DNA of 64,000 nt, taken from assembly GCF_040807025.1 (NCBI RefSeq), contig NC_090942.1, forward strand, positions 80,643,987 through 80,707,986, written 5' to 3'. A program made the position numbers and the translations under genes. Numbering within the stretch: position 1 is the first letter of the stretch; each line of letters opens with the position of its first letter. Of the stretch, positions 39,388 through 63,700 are shown in pieces. Origin of the DNA: Struthio camelus. Its lineage: Eukaryota > Chordata > Aves > Struthioniformes > Struthionidae. The notes beneath the pieces were generated by a model. It ran no database searches. It saw only the letters and a program-made list of their open reading frames with translations, and had not been told where the DNA came from.

Positions 39388-39510
39388 GTTATCTTTCTTT
39401 CACAGAGAGGTAGACTGGCACATAGAACTGTAATAAATTGCTCAAGGTCATATATAACATATTACTTGTTTTGTTCTAATCATCAGACATGAATCCAAGT
39501 TGAATCTCTC
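39388..39510 (-). repeat. MIR-type SINE remnant, minus strand
   Basis: The stretch contains in order TTTCACAGAGAGGTAGA, GGCACATAGA, AATTGCTCAAGGTCAT and GACATGAATCCAAG. This matches the order of a reverse-complemented MIR (CAGAGAGGTTAAG, TTGCCCAAGGTCACA, then CCAGGATTCGAACCC). The match is from memory of the consensus. The copy is diverged, as expected for an ancient amniote element in a bird-like genome. Confidence 0.6.
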
Positions 39511-40514
39511 CTTATACCTGAAGGATTAAAATGTTGATGGGTATTCTAACAGGGTATACTACTACAGTCACCTAGTACCTCAAATAAAAAGTTGGGTAAT
39601 CTAAAAATCAAAAGGGAATTTTGACAAAGCCAGTATTTTAAATAACGTTGGCCGACCAGTGCTAAGAAAGATGCAAGCTGCTGGATAGTTGTAGTAGTAG
39701 CAACATTCTGCAGTACATTTAATTTCTTAACTGATGAGTCAACAAAAGAAAAGTTAAAATTTGTGAAATGAAATACGTACTTTCTAAGGAATCTGTGCCT
39801 TTATTCAAAGTTGATGAGACCAGTGGCTTCTTTTGAGGGCAACTTGAAAAACCAATTTCATTGTAGGAAATAAATTAAAACCAGCTCTAAGAATTACAGA
39901 TATACTGGATTGCATACAATGGAGCACTCTTGTTGAAAGTGCACGTTCATTAACCTGAGTAGGTCAAAAAGTTTTTATTTGGCCCGCTTCCATAAGGATT
40001 ATAGTATAAGGCAGCATTTTGTTCTCTGCAGTGTCATAAGACCTGTTGAACAAATTTAAGAGATGAACAGAGGAACCAATCAACATCTTTAACGCTCTTT
40101 AGCTAAAGTGAGAGAAAGACTAACAAAGGAGGTATACATGTTGATATTTGTTATTTTTCTATCAATTTTGGTGAGAAGTGCATCATGTCTGCTGTAGAAA
40201 CATGATTTATCACTTTTAAAAGTAGAGGAGAGAATCTACAAATTAATCTTGTCATAGCATTTCTTCATATTGAAATATTTTGTGGACTTTTTTTTTCTGC
40301 CCTGTCAATGCTTCATATTTTAAAAAGTTTCTGGAACAACGGAATACTGTATAGTATTTCACTCTGAGTTTAAAATTCGCGTATTTGATATAATGTGTGT
40401 AACTGATACAAATGTAACAAATTATGAATTTATTCTGATATTGTAAGTAGAGGTTTTTCTTTTATTTCTTTCAACAGTGTAAAGAAGCTTAACTGACAGC
40501 TCTACTTGACCAAA

Positions 40515-53117
<12,603 letters not shown>

Positions 53118-53397
53118 GGATTTTTAATATTTTTTTCCACAATATTTAAAGACAACAGCAATATTAATAATAGATGGGAGCAAAATTACTTGCACAGTTA
53201 TCTGCTGTTCACTCAGTCCGGAGCATGAAAAATCTAAAAGCTAGATAACTGAGTGTTATACTTCTTCTGGTTTGGGTTCTTCTGTCCTTTTTTGAAACAG
53301 TTCTCCAGAGAAATATCAATCTTAATGCTCATGAAGTTGCTCATAAAGGTTCATTTATTTGGAAATTTGAGAATTGGTAAGGAATACATATTTGTAT

Positions 53398-53403
53398 AAT
53401 AAA
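53398..53403 (+). terminator. PPARA: Most proximal candidate poly(A) signal
   Basis: AATAAA lies 281 bases after the stop codon, followed by a second at 53474-53479 and a third at 53769-53774. Downstream GT-rich elements are weak, so use is uncertain. Confidence 0.35.
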
Positions 53404-53616
53404 TCAGAATGCTGATTGACAGAAATGAACAAAATTGTATTTCCTCTTGGCTAAGTCATTTTAGAATTAATATAATAAATTCAGCAAATTATCTCCAGGT
53501 ATATGCACAATCATGAAGATTATGCACTCTTGGCTAATGGTAGTTACTGAGAACCAACTAATGCTTTTACTTGACTAAGGCAGTCAGTCTAGATGTATCA
53601 AATGGTTTGATTTTAC

Positions 53617-53624
53617 TGTATATA
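53617..53624 (+). promoter_or_regulatory. PPARA: Pumilio-type element in 3' UTR
   Basis: TGTATATA matches the PUM1/PUM2 consensus UGUANAUA. It sits about 500 bases after the stop codon, upstream of an A17 run, and so would be in most 3' UTR forms. Confidence 0.45.
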
Positions 53625-54657
53625 CACTTCTAAAAAAAAAAAAAAAAACTGAAAGACCTTTGACATGCTACTGCCTGAGCTCCATGAAGTACAGTACAGC
53701 TTCATGTAGTTTTAAATTGGTAAACTTTAGGATTAGCATGTTGAAAAGATATTTCTTTTATGAAATGAAATAAAATCCAAAGAGTTATTTAAAATACAGC
53801 AGAGGTGCTCCATTCAGATGTTTCTTGATGACTACATGAAACAAAAACAAAAACAAACAAACGGAAAAAGATTCCGTTGCTTTAAGTGTTTTAAGGAAAT
53901 TAGAAAATGTCCCTATGGGTAAATATATCATACTGTATGTATTCTGGAGAACTTGCAATAGCTCTAGATGCAGTTTTGATTTAAAAATATCATTTTAAAT
54001 TAGCAAGAGTTCTGGAGAGTCTCCAAGAAATCTAATCCTAGCCCAGAGAAAATGAATTCCAACTTCATAGCATTCGAGTGCCTAGAATGATAGCTTACTC
54101 TGAAGAAATTATTATATAAGAATGGCACCTTCTTTCTTGACAGGTATTTTTGCAGTGTAGAGTGATTCAAACTTTTCTACTTTTCTGATGAGTACACTAT
54201 TTTGTATTTTTTTTTTCAGTTATCCACTTGGATATATTTCTTTCTGTTCTTTCTTATACCTTGTCCATAGCAATATTAACCATGTTATTTCATCAGGTTT
54301 TGTACTTGTCCATACAACCATAATGGATAAGGTGACAGTATTACCAAGAGCAGAATTTGTAGATGTCAATTGTGTGACATGTGAAAGAGAGCACAGTTGA
54401 GAGTAAATAAGTTTATTGGGTACCTGAGAGGAAGCTTTGATTTTTACAATACTACTTAGTCCTGATGCAGAATGAGCCAAAATGGGACAGCCTGACTTTC
54501 GCCATTTAACAGGATCCCTTATCAGAGATTTCTGCAGAAAAAGTGAAAGCAAGTGCTAGCCATTAGTTTAATCGTGTATTTGTTCAAGACTCTGTGCTAT
54601 TTCTTTTTCTCTTCTTTTTTTAATCTGGAAATTTAATTTTGTTATTTCCTTATCTGC

Positions 54658-54666
54658 TTATTTATT
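54658..54666 (+). promoter_or_regulatory. PPARA: AU-rich element nonamer 1
   Basis: TTATTTATT is the AU-rich nonamer bound by TTP/ZFP36-type decay factors and HuR. It lies in the 3' UTR within U-rich context. A second copy is at 56445-56453. Confidence 0.4.
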
Positions 54667-56157
54667 TCATAACACAAAGATTTCAGATGCCAGTCTTAGC
54701 TAAACTTCCAGTCGCATAGGGGGACACTTTATGCTTGTTTTATTGTAGCCGGTTTCAGAATCTTAAGCCTTCACTGAAAGAATTAACAAAGATTGGTAAA
54801 GTGAGAACATCAGGATATGTTTTTTATTTTAGTCACAACATTTGTTTCTTATAGGCCCACTGGTATGACTAGACACTGGATAAATTACAGGTTTAAAAGC
54901 AATTTGATATTTATCCAGGTGATGGCCATTAGCTGAGGTTTTAGTTAACTGCATTGTGCAAATTATTAAGGCGTAGGCCTCATATTTCGTGACTATCTTG
55001 GGCAGGACAGAAAGAATAAATGCATATGTACAGAATTATCCCTCCTTCCCTGTCAAGTACCTTCCCTTCTCCCCAGTAAGCAACAGGGAGTGATGTTAGT
55101 TATGTTACAAGTACTTGTAACGCTTCGTGAAGAGAAGGCTGTAGGTCTTAACAGGAAAAACTAGAGGCAAAGTGGGTTGTCTTTTTATGTTATAGCAATA
55201 CATAGTATGCCCTCAGAAATAACACGATTTTAGCAATGAAGCTCCTTTATTCCTCAAGTCAGCCGTGTTTCGCTATGGAACGTTGGGCTTTAAGCATAAG
55301 ACATTCAACGTTGAAGCAGTTGATACACAATATTGCTTACTCAAAAAATTGTCAAAACGTTAGCCATTCTGTGATGACATATTGCACATTTGGAGATGGT
55401 ACGTGTGGCATCAGTGTGCAGGAAGAGCGTAGTGATCAAGCATGATCACTGCAGCTGCGGGTAGTGTAAATTCTAACTTTGGAGACTCCAGTAGTTTTAC
55501 GTTTATTCTGAAAAAGTAAAAGCTGTAGTTTTTTCCGCAGCTCAGATGCATGCAAAAGACAAATTTTAAAATTCTGTTCCATAGTTCGGATGTACTAAAG
55601 TTTCTTGGAAAAATTAGACAAAGTTAGTGTGGACAAAATGCATTTTCCCTGTTCTTGCTCGCTCAAGTGGCTATAACACTTCACTGAAACTTTTCAGAAA
55701 TGTAGAAAATTTAATAGCAAATATTTAAATTTGGCAAAGCTTGCACAATTGAAAACAGCAATTTTCAGTGAAAAGCATAACTTTAAGCAGCTGCTTGTTG
55801 CCGGTTCCTATTATAAGCACTAGGAAAGTGCATAATTTGCGTTTTCCTGTTCCAGACCCATTTTGTTTCATTATTTGAAAATCGGCTAGCATTTTTGAAT
55901 AGTTCCTCAGACACTAGAATTTTATTTCTATTTTAAATGCAATCACAGGCCTTTAAATATATGTCAAAACACATGTATGAATTATAGAAACGTGAACAAG
56001 ATGTTAGCATAGCCTAAAACTCTGGATAGATACCGCTATCCATGCTGTTGCACTGTGCACGTATCCACAGTATCTTCAAAGAATAACACAGGACAGACGA
56101 TTCACTTCCTGAATTTTAATGTGTGAAAAAAGTTCTTAATTTCAACGTTACACTTTT

Positions 56158-56163
56158 AATAAA
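56158..56163 (+). terminator. PPARA: Internal candidate poly(A) signal
   Basis: AATAAA in TTTTAATAAAGTATG lies about 3 kb into the 3' UTR. Cleavage at the usual distance would fall near 56175-56190, in or next to the let-7 site. Confidence 0.35.
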
Positions 56164-56172
56164 GTATGTTAA

Positions 56173-56180
56173 CTACCTCA
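56173..56180 (+). promoter_or_regulatory. PPARA: let-7 8-mer target site in 3' UTR
   Basis: CTACCTCA is the exact 8-mer complement of the let-7 seed (positions 2-8 plus A opposite position 1). It is the only such site I saw in the 3' UTR on the sense strand. Activity is not demonstrated. Confidence 0.5.
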
Positions 56181-56444
56181 GTAGATGACTGCAGTAGGCA
56201 TTTGCCAATGAGATTTCAAAATGACTCAATTTATGTTAGTTCTTTGGAAGTTTGGAGTCTGACAAGTTTGAGATATATTACTGAGGAACCTTCAGCATCT
56301 CCACCTTGCATAGACCATATAATATTTTAAAATATCAGTTCTGTGACTGGAGAGGGGATGATCAGAGTTTTGGGAGTTTTTTTTTTTTTTTTTAAATAGA
56401 TTTACTGACTTGTTATGTATAATTTTGATCTGATTCTTATTTAC

Positions 56445-56453
56445 TTATTTATT
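56445..56453 (+). promoter_or_regulatory. PPARA: AU-rich element nonamer 2
   Basis: A second TTATTTATT sits in a U-rich run (TTACTTATTTATTTTTATT). It lies beyond the internal poly(A) signal at 56158, so only longer transcripts would carry it. Confidence 0.4.
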
Positions 56454-58570
56454 TTTATTATTAATAGCACCGAAGAACCCTGGTTAGAGATCGCAAGCCC
56501 ACAAACAGCTTAAGCCAAGAGACAGCAGAAGGATAGAGAAAAATCCTAGGAAACAATGGTACAACTTAATAGTTTCAGTGAGCCTATAGCCCATTCATTA
56601 TTGAGGAGTTTATTTGATTTGCTGGGATAGCCTAGGTGTCTTGACAAAAGGGATGGGGGGGAAGGAAGGCTCTGTATCGTGTATTAGGGAAATCTGGTGT
56701 TCATTTGCATCTCTTTCTTTAATAATTTGTTTAAAGGTGTACTGTCTTCAGTGTAACAGCACACCACTGTCATTTAAAAAATCAGTTACATTGCACCTGT
56801 TAAATTTAAGAAGCCCACTTTTATTTTAGTCACAAAATTACAGGCATAGTTAGTAATGTTTGCCATTTACACAAATTGAACCTTTCTTGGTATTTGAAGA
56901 AATCTTCTTTTTCATTTAATTTCCATTTCCATGTGCCTTTGTGCTTTGGTTCCAACCAGCTGCTAGAAAGCTGACATACTGCCAAAGAGCATATTTTTGT
57001 ATTTATTTCTGGCCCGGACAGATTTAGGAAATACCAGCAGTTGCACTAAGTCTGTTCTCATGAGAGGGCTAGCACAAGTTTGCAAATCGAAGAGCTTATA
57101 ATAAGCATCTAAACATTTGTTTGTTTCTTCAAACTGCTAAAACTTTGGAGATTTACTCATCGCAGAGCTGGGTACATACTGTTAAGTCTGAATTTCCTCC
57201 TTATTTCTAATGGAAAGTCTGGGCAATTTACACACCATCTTAAACAAAGCAATTGGAGAAGACTACTCTGTAGCTGCCTTTACGGTCTCTGAAGAGGAAC
57301 AATTTCAGCTCCTTCTCTCCTTAAAAGCATCCAAGTTTTTTCGTTGAAAATCTGCAACTACATTTAACAAATGCATTTGCAGCTGTTGTGGTATTACCTA
57401 AGCATAAGATCTTACAAATAATGGTCCTTCATTGAAATCTCTAATCCCTTCAAAAGTATATAGCATGGTATCTGGTGCTTGATTGTATCTCAAATATTTT
57501 CTTGATATTGGCTGCATATAATTTTTTTTTATCTATGTTTAGTTAGCTTTATCATCCTTCTTTTGAAGCTAGACATTTAAATTATATGTGGGTTTGATCT
57601 GAGATTATTGATATTCTGTATTGTGGGTTTTTTAATGTAATACCGTTTCTTCACGTTTCAATTTGTAAAATACAAGAATATAATTGCAAGGTATAAACTT
57701 TCACTAAATTATATTACAAAGATGTTTTAAGAAAAGTATATAAATTATTTAATTTAAATACTTATGTTTCATACTTTATCTGGTGAACCCTTTGTGTAGT
57801 GAGGAAAGATTTAGTCTTATGGGTAAGGATGATAGGCCTGAAGTTAAAGACAAACTACTATTTATTCCTCTCTGGTCTTTATTACTGTATCATTTGTGAA
57901 GAAGTATCACAAATTCTGCAACTTACCAGTATTTGGCATTGACAATTGTAACCAAATTTTTTTAAATATATTTTCACCTAAAACACAGACTTCCTTTTAT
58001 TTCATTTTAATAAAAGTAAGTCTAGGTCTGAAAGAGCTGTAATTCTAAAATATTTAGAGTTAATATTATTAAGGTTTTAGCTCAAGTTCACCAATATGAA
58101 AGGTAGACTATAGAGCAAAGTTCATCTTTGCTTTACAGCATAGTACTTCCTTTTACTTAAAAGCCTGAAGAGCTAAGACACTAAGCCGAACTAGAGTCTG
58201 TTAGTACTTCATATGCAGTTATTTTCTGAGAAACTGATTCATGGCTTACTAGAAATACAAATAGTGTACACATAATTATTTCCTGCTACCTGCAGTGAGA
58301 TTGATCTGTAGTTTTTATAAATGTATTTTAAAATACGTAATTTGGCAGTGCAAAACAAAATATACACAAGTTTTAAGTTTTCTTTTTCTATAGGAGTTTT
58401 CCCTTTATAATTTTTAAGTACAGTTGAATTCAGAATCTGTCCATAGGGATTCTGTGTCCTGTGATTCAGGTGTGACTGTCTGTGCATACAACACCCTTGC
58501 TAATGAATCCTGATGCAGGAGTAAAGTGCATTACCTTTTTAAGGTATAACTTTTATTTTGCTATATTCAA

Positions 58571-58576
58571 AATAAA
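58571..58576 (+). terminator. PPARA: Internal candidate poly(A) signal
   Basis: AATAAA in CAAAATAAAGCATC lies about 5.4 kb into the 3' UTR. It is a possible intermediate transcript end. Confidence 0.3.
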
Positions 58577-58924
58577 GCATCTAGTACAAGCACAGCATAT
58601 TACAAATGTTCCAGCAATGATTTGTATTCATTGCAATTGATTTGTAACAGACGAAATCGTACTTTCCAAAATTGCTCCAACTCAAAAATTTCATTTGATA
58701 GTTGTCATCATACAGCTACGCTGTATCAGTTTTCTAAAATCAGTTTGTCAAATTTATAAAAGCTATACTGGACTTTCTTGTGGTAACCTATAGATCATCT
58801 TTTCTGAATTTCATATGCAACAGTGAAAAAACTGTAAAAGATGCCATCAGCTATGTCACTTTATATTGTAAATGTGATATAAATTGTTAACAAAACCCAT
58901 CCCAGGACAAGGGTGTTTCCTCTT

Positions 58925-58941
58925 CCCCCCCCCCCCCCCCC
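58925..58941. repeat. 17-C homopolymer in the 3' UTR
   Basis: Seventeen consecutive C are preceded by TCTT and followed by GATG. In a transcript this would be a poly(C)-binding-protein-type tract. The exact length is prone to sequencing error. Confidence 0.85.
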
Positions 58942-60764
58942 GATGTTGGTGGTTTTTTTCTTTCTTTCTTTTAAGCTTTTCCAGCTTCTAAAGCTGTTTT
59001 GTCCTGAACTACTTAACCTTTATTGTGTTACTCTGTCTTGTCAGATTCCACTGCAGGGAAATACGTTTCAGCACAGTGTTCCTACTGCAAGGACCTAAAT
59101 TGCAAATGAGTTGCCTTTGCCAGAAGGACAGGGATGTAGGCTGGGCCTTAAATAAGAGCTGCAAGATCCGGCATAAGGAACTTAAAAGTATTTTGGTGTA
59201 TTTTCTCAGGTTGGATATACATGTACTGGAGTCCCTGTGGTGGAAAAGTGCCAGCCTTATGATCAGTGGAAAAAGTTACGTGGCATTCTTTACACTTGAA
59301 AGAAATAGTTGGTATGGGAAAATACTGACCAGCCAAAATACTGCCATCATGCAAATATTATGCTGTATTTCATAGCATAGAAGTGCAGTATAAACATTCA
59401 AAATCTGTTTGATGTGCAACAGGGATTGTGAGATTAATGTAGCAAAATTGTTGGATGATTCATATGCAAATAACCATGCAGAATGCAGGTCAAATCAACT
59501 TTACCTCTGGCACATTCAGGTAGTATAGGTATATTTTGCCACATGGTAGCTTAGGGTTGCCTTCACAGAGGCACAGTGCCTTTGCCCCTCCTGTTAGCAC
59601 TGCAGCACACTTCAGAGCTGTTGGTGAGGCTGTGCACATATTCTGGCATATATCTACCAGTGCTCACCAGCAGCTCCATTTGGCAGACCTTTCCTGAGTA
59701 GATTGCTATTTTCATCTGCCAGTGTCATGTCTTGTGGATAACGGGAGAAATCGCCTTCAGATGAAATCATTCATCCTGCTCCCCCGAGAAATGAAGCCCA
59801 TGGAGTGGGTGGGTATGTGAAGCCATGCCTCCATCTCTGTATCCACAAATATTTTGCTCTGCTTTCAGAAGTGGGAACAACATTTATGGCTGTAGTTATT
59901 TCTTTAGTAATAACAAAGCTAGTCAAAGCTCTAGTATTACTGATTTTTAACAAAATAAAGATCCTGTTATGGCTTGACAAAGCCCATTTTATCAACTTTA
60001 CAAATGGCCTATGTTTCATGTTGTTCCTGCTGTTTGTTTTACAGCTTTTACAAACAATTGCTCTGAATTTTCTGTAGGAGTGCTATACAGCATTTTAATT
60101 ACATCATGATGTTGAAACCTTTTATCATGTCTTAAATTGTCTGTTATCTGCTGTGACACAAAAAAAGCGTATTTTTGTTAGTGTTGCCAAGCCCTAATCT
60201 ATGGACAAGTGTTTAATTACATCAAAATACCAATATTAAAGAGAAGAAAACATCAGATCATTGTTTCCAGTCACCTAATTTTTTAATGATGTTTCTTGCG
60301 TGCCTTTTACTATATTAAATATCAAACTTGTGAGGAGCAGCCATTTCTTGCAGGGAGTAGTCAAACCTAATTCGCATGGAATGTTTGTTTTGCAGTATAA
60401 ATACCACTGATTCAATCTACGTTCCCAGATTTCTTTCAGTCAGAACAATACAAATGACATCTTCAAGAAAGAATGGAAGTCGTCGTCTCACAGAGATTTA
60501 TAGGAAAGACAGTCTCTTGCACTTGTGAATGTAAAAATTATATATTGCTAAATATGATAGTGAGTTCTCCAATGTTGCCAGTCTACTGATCTAGAATGAA
60601 AAAGAACTTGAACTTCCTCTCCTTTAAAAATAAGAGGTAGAATTCATAGGTGTTTGTATACAGACTGGCAGGAATCTATGTGCTTAAAAAGAAGTCATCC
60701 TGTAAGACTGAATGTAAAGATGGTTAATTTCAAATATGGTTTTGCCTTAATGGTTTAAAAAAAA

Positions 60765-60770
60765 AATAAA
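60765..60770 (+). terminator. PPARA: Probable distal poly(A) signal of PPARA
   Basis: AATAAA follows an A-run, with a GT-rich stretch (GAGTTGTG) about 25 to 30 bases downstream. This is the best signal-plus-downstream-element arrangement in the region. Cleavage is expected near 60785-60792. Confidence 0.6.
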
Positions 60771-60790
60771 GTATTTTTAAAGCAAGTTTA

Positions 60791-63700
60791 ATGAGTTGTG
60801 CTCATCTTTTACTTCCAGGAAAATAATTCATGGTAACGGCTTGTGTTTTTGAGACAAACATACTTGTTACCCTGTGCTGGCTGCCTCTTGCACTTTATCT
60901 GAAGCAGCTGCCCAGTCTTAACTGAATCCCTCTTTCAATGAGTGGGCATGCATGAATAACTTTTATGTCCATGAAACTCTCAGACAACCACTTACATTCT
61001 CAACTGATAATTTGTGTAAATGTTTGTAGAATCGGGAGCCGGGGAGTGGAGGAAGGTGGTGCACGGGGGAAAGGTGACACCCATCACTCCTTCTGCCACA
61101 GTACCAGGGAAATGAATGTGTGTTTCTCTCCATTCCACTGGAATGATTTTGCCGTCACCAACTATTTGACATATAAGGCCCTGCTTCAGAAAACACGCAG
61201 CTGCTTAACATCGCATAGGGAGTATTTGTACCGATTTTAGTGGTGAACAAGAGTGGATAAGCAAGCTTGAGGGAGACTGGTGCCCACATCTTTTGGGTTA
61301 GTATCAAATAGCTGTAAAGAAATTGTATTAAACATGCCTACTATGTAATAAGATGTGTGTGTCTTTTAAAGGTACAAAAATAATTTGGAGGCTCTTCAAA
61401 GTGTTGATCCTTGTAGATTAACTTAAGTTAGGAATGTGTGTGTATGTGCATATATATATATATATATGTAAATATTTCATCAGTTGTTAGTTATGTCTGT
61501 TGACTTACTATGCTGCTGTGTCCTCCCATGTATGACCAGCTTGAGAGGCAACAAAGTATTCAAGGAGCCTGATGAACTCAAACTGTAAAGGCCCAACATA
61601 GCCTGAAAAGCATAGGCATGATGGCTTTTGGTCTGCACTCATATATTTGCTAATATTTCTAACAGTGTATTAGGATAGAGGGATCATAATGCCATCTTCA
61701 ACACTGATTATGAGAATGCTGTATACACGTGTTTTAAGTCAGGTCTAAGGAAGGTTAAAAAGTTTTACATAATTCTTTGTCATTATAGGAAATACCAATT
61801 TACATGTAGCTCAGTTGTTTTTTTTTTTCCCTAAAACATGAAAGTGCCAGACCAAATCAGACCAAGTTGGGCTTTAAGCATACCCTCAGGCTCCTGAACC
61901 ATTTTGTGGGCCATGCTGAAAGCAAGCTTTGCTTTACCTAAAAGCTATGAGTAACCAGGTAACTATGAAGCACTCCTCTTCCTTGGCCTTTTCTATTGTA
62001 CTCTTAAATAAACAAACTGTAATGGCTCAAACCATGTAGTTACAGCTTCTCCCCCAAGTTGTAAGGACAACTATAATGGCTATGAATAAATGCATTAACT
62101 GCACCTTTTGAAGGGCACAGATAAGGTTGAAAGGAACCTTAGGAAGACAGCAAAGGGATTGCAGGTCCTAACCAGCAGAGGAGTGGGTGCATCTCCCAGT
62201 CCGGGGACATGCTTGCATGTCATGCAACCCAAAGGTGCATTCCCATTTAGCTATGAAACTGTTTGTTAGCAAGGTTTTTGAAAACCTATTTCCAAGCAAA
62301 GCATCACTATAGACCCTGTTACCAACACTGTGAAATAAAAGAAAGAAAAACTTTTAGAAAGAGATACACTGGCAAAAGCATACTATGTACTCTCATATAA
62401 CTATGTTGCTTTTTGGTCAACTTGACTATAATGACCAATTGTGGTTTGTTTGTTTGTATTTTTTAACGTGTAAGATGATATGCCTTTGTTATTTGTACAG
62501 GATAGCTACACTACAACTTCTAAAGTACGTTTTTTTTTTTTTTTTTTTTTGGCGTCTATCCTGAAACTGAAATTTAATACAACCCATTTTAAATAAATTT
62601 AATATCACTTTATTTTAAAGGGAAATCCTTTGTTACTGCAGAAAGAAATCTGAAATCCTAAGTTTGATTTTTTTTTTTTTTAAGACAATTAGGCCACATA
62701 TATATTGTCTGTCCTCAAACATTTAAGAGATTGAGACGGGCACTAACAGGTTCATTATTGCTCTTCTAGTAACTGCTAGACCTCCCAGTCATCAACTGAA
62801 ACCACCACTCTGCTGGGTCTGATAAAAAGAAAATGAAAGATTTATTCTTGCCCTAAATAACTCACTGAAGTTATGTTGGTTTCTTTTAACAAACAGTCAC
62901 TCTGCTGAAATCATTAACTTCACAAGTTAACATATGATAACTCATATAGAGAGAAGAGCTGAGAAAACAGGAGATATTAACCAAGGCATTAACACGGTCT
63001 CAACCAATGACCAACACATGCTCGACTAAATGATGCGATCTGGTGATTAGAGACCATTGCAGATATAGCCTTAAAAGTGTGTGACTAAGTCATGTTACAC
63101 AGATCCCCTACAACTCTTCCTTGTAACTAAGATAAAGTCAACATACATAATCATGAAGCTAATATTTGAGCTAACCAATCGCTTTTTCCTTAACATCTTT
63201 TAACCCCTTTGCAACCAAAATTGTGTTTCTTGGATCCCTACTCTTGTTGCAGTTTAATTGCACACTGCAGGAAAGAGTTGAGCTTATTAGCTGAATTTTT
63301 CTATTTTCAGATTATCTGATGTGAAAGTGAAAAGGAAGTCATTTTCACTTGCAAAGCCTAAAGTAGATGTAATAAAGGTCCCTAACCACTCCCATTCTAT
63401 CCTGGCATGGACTAGAAGTCTGAGTGGAAAGTGATTGCGCACTTGTAAGTATCAGCTGGCATTTCATTATAAAAACACTTACCTTCAGAAGTCTTAAAAG
63501 GGTGCTAGTACTGAGATTATGACCTTCAAAAATCTAGACATTTCTAAGGGTATCTATGACATTTTCTTGTGACAGGCTTATTTTACATTGAAAAAATAAA
63601 ACTGAGTTCCTTGCTTACTGTAATCTTATTTAGACCACACTCTCTGGTTAACAATGGTGTATACTGACTTCTGTGGACATGTGCTGAATGAAGCCAGATA

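Larger units (their letters stand above)
17648..40477 (+). other. PPARA: Large first intron of PPARA
   Basis: This stretch of about 22.8 kb separates the CpG-island donor from the acceptor TTTCAACAG that precedes the start-codon exon. No coding exon or RNA gene is supported. It holds the rest of the CpG island, a G-rich tract at its 5' end, poly(T) runs (20020-20042, about 21655-21672, about 28580-28600), an AT-only block (23957-24064), a perfect hairpin (22989-23027), a diverged direct repeat (29579-29667) and a MIR-like SINE (about 39388-39510). One or more additional 5' UTR exons may lie inside, as in mammals, but short untranslated exons cannot be recognised without transcript data. Confidence 0.7.
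53118..60790 (+). other. PPARA: Long 3' UTR of PPARA (distal end inferred)
   Basis: The stop codon is followed by about 7.7 kb of AT-rich DNA without coding signal, up to AATAAA at 60765-60770 and a downstream GT-rich GAGTTGTG. Mammalian PPARA also has a 3' UTR of several kb, which supports a distal end here. Other AATAAA hexamers at 53398, 53474, 53769, 56158 and 58571 could give shorter forms. The region includes AU-rich nonamers, a Pumilio-type element, a let-7 site, a poly(A) run (about 53632-53648) and a 17-C run (58925-58941). Transcript ends need RNA evidence. Confidence 0.65.

Noticed and set aside
40506-40514. Possible upstream start at TTG, three codons before the PPARA ATG
   Set aside because: TTG is not a normal eukaryotic start; ATG at 40515 has a strong context and matches the family N-terminus.
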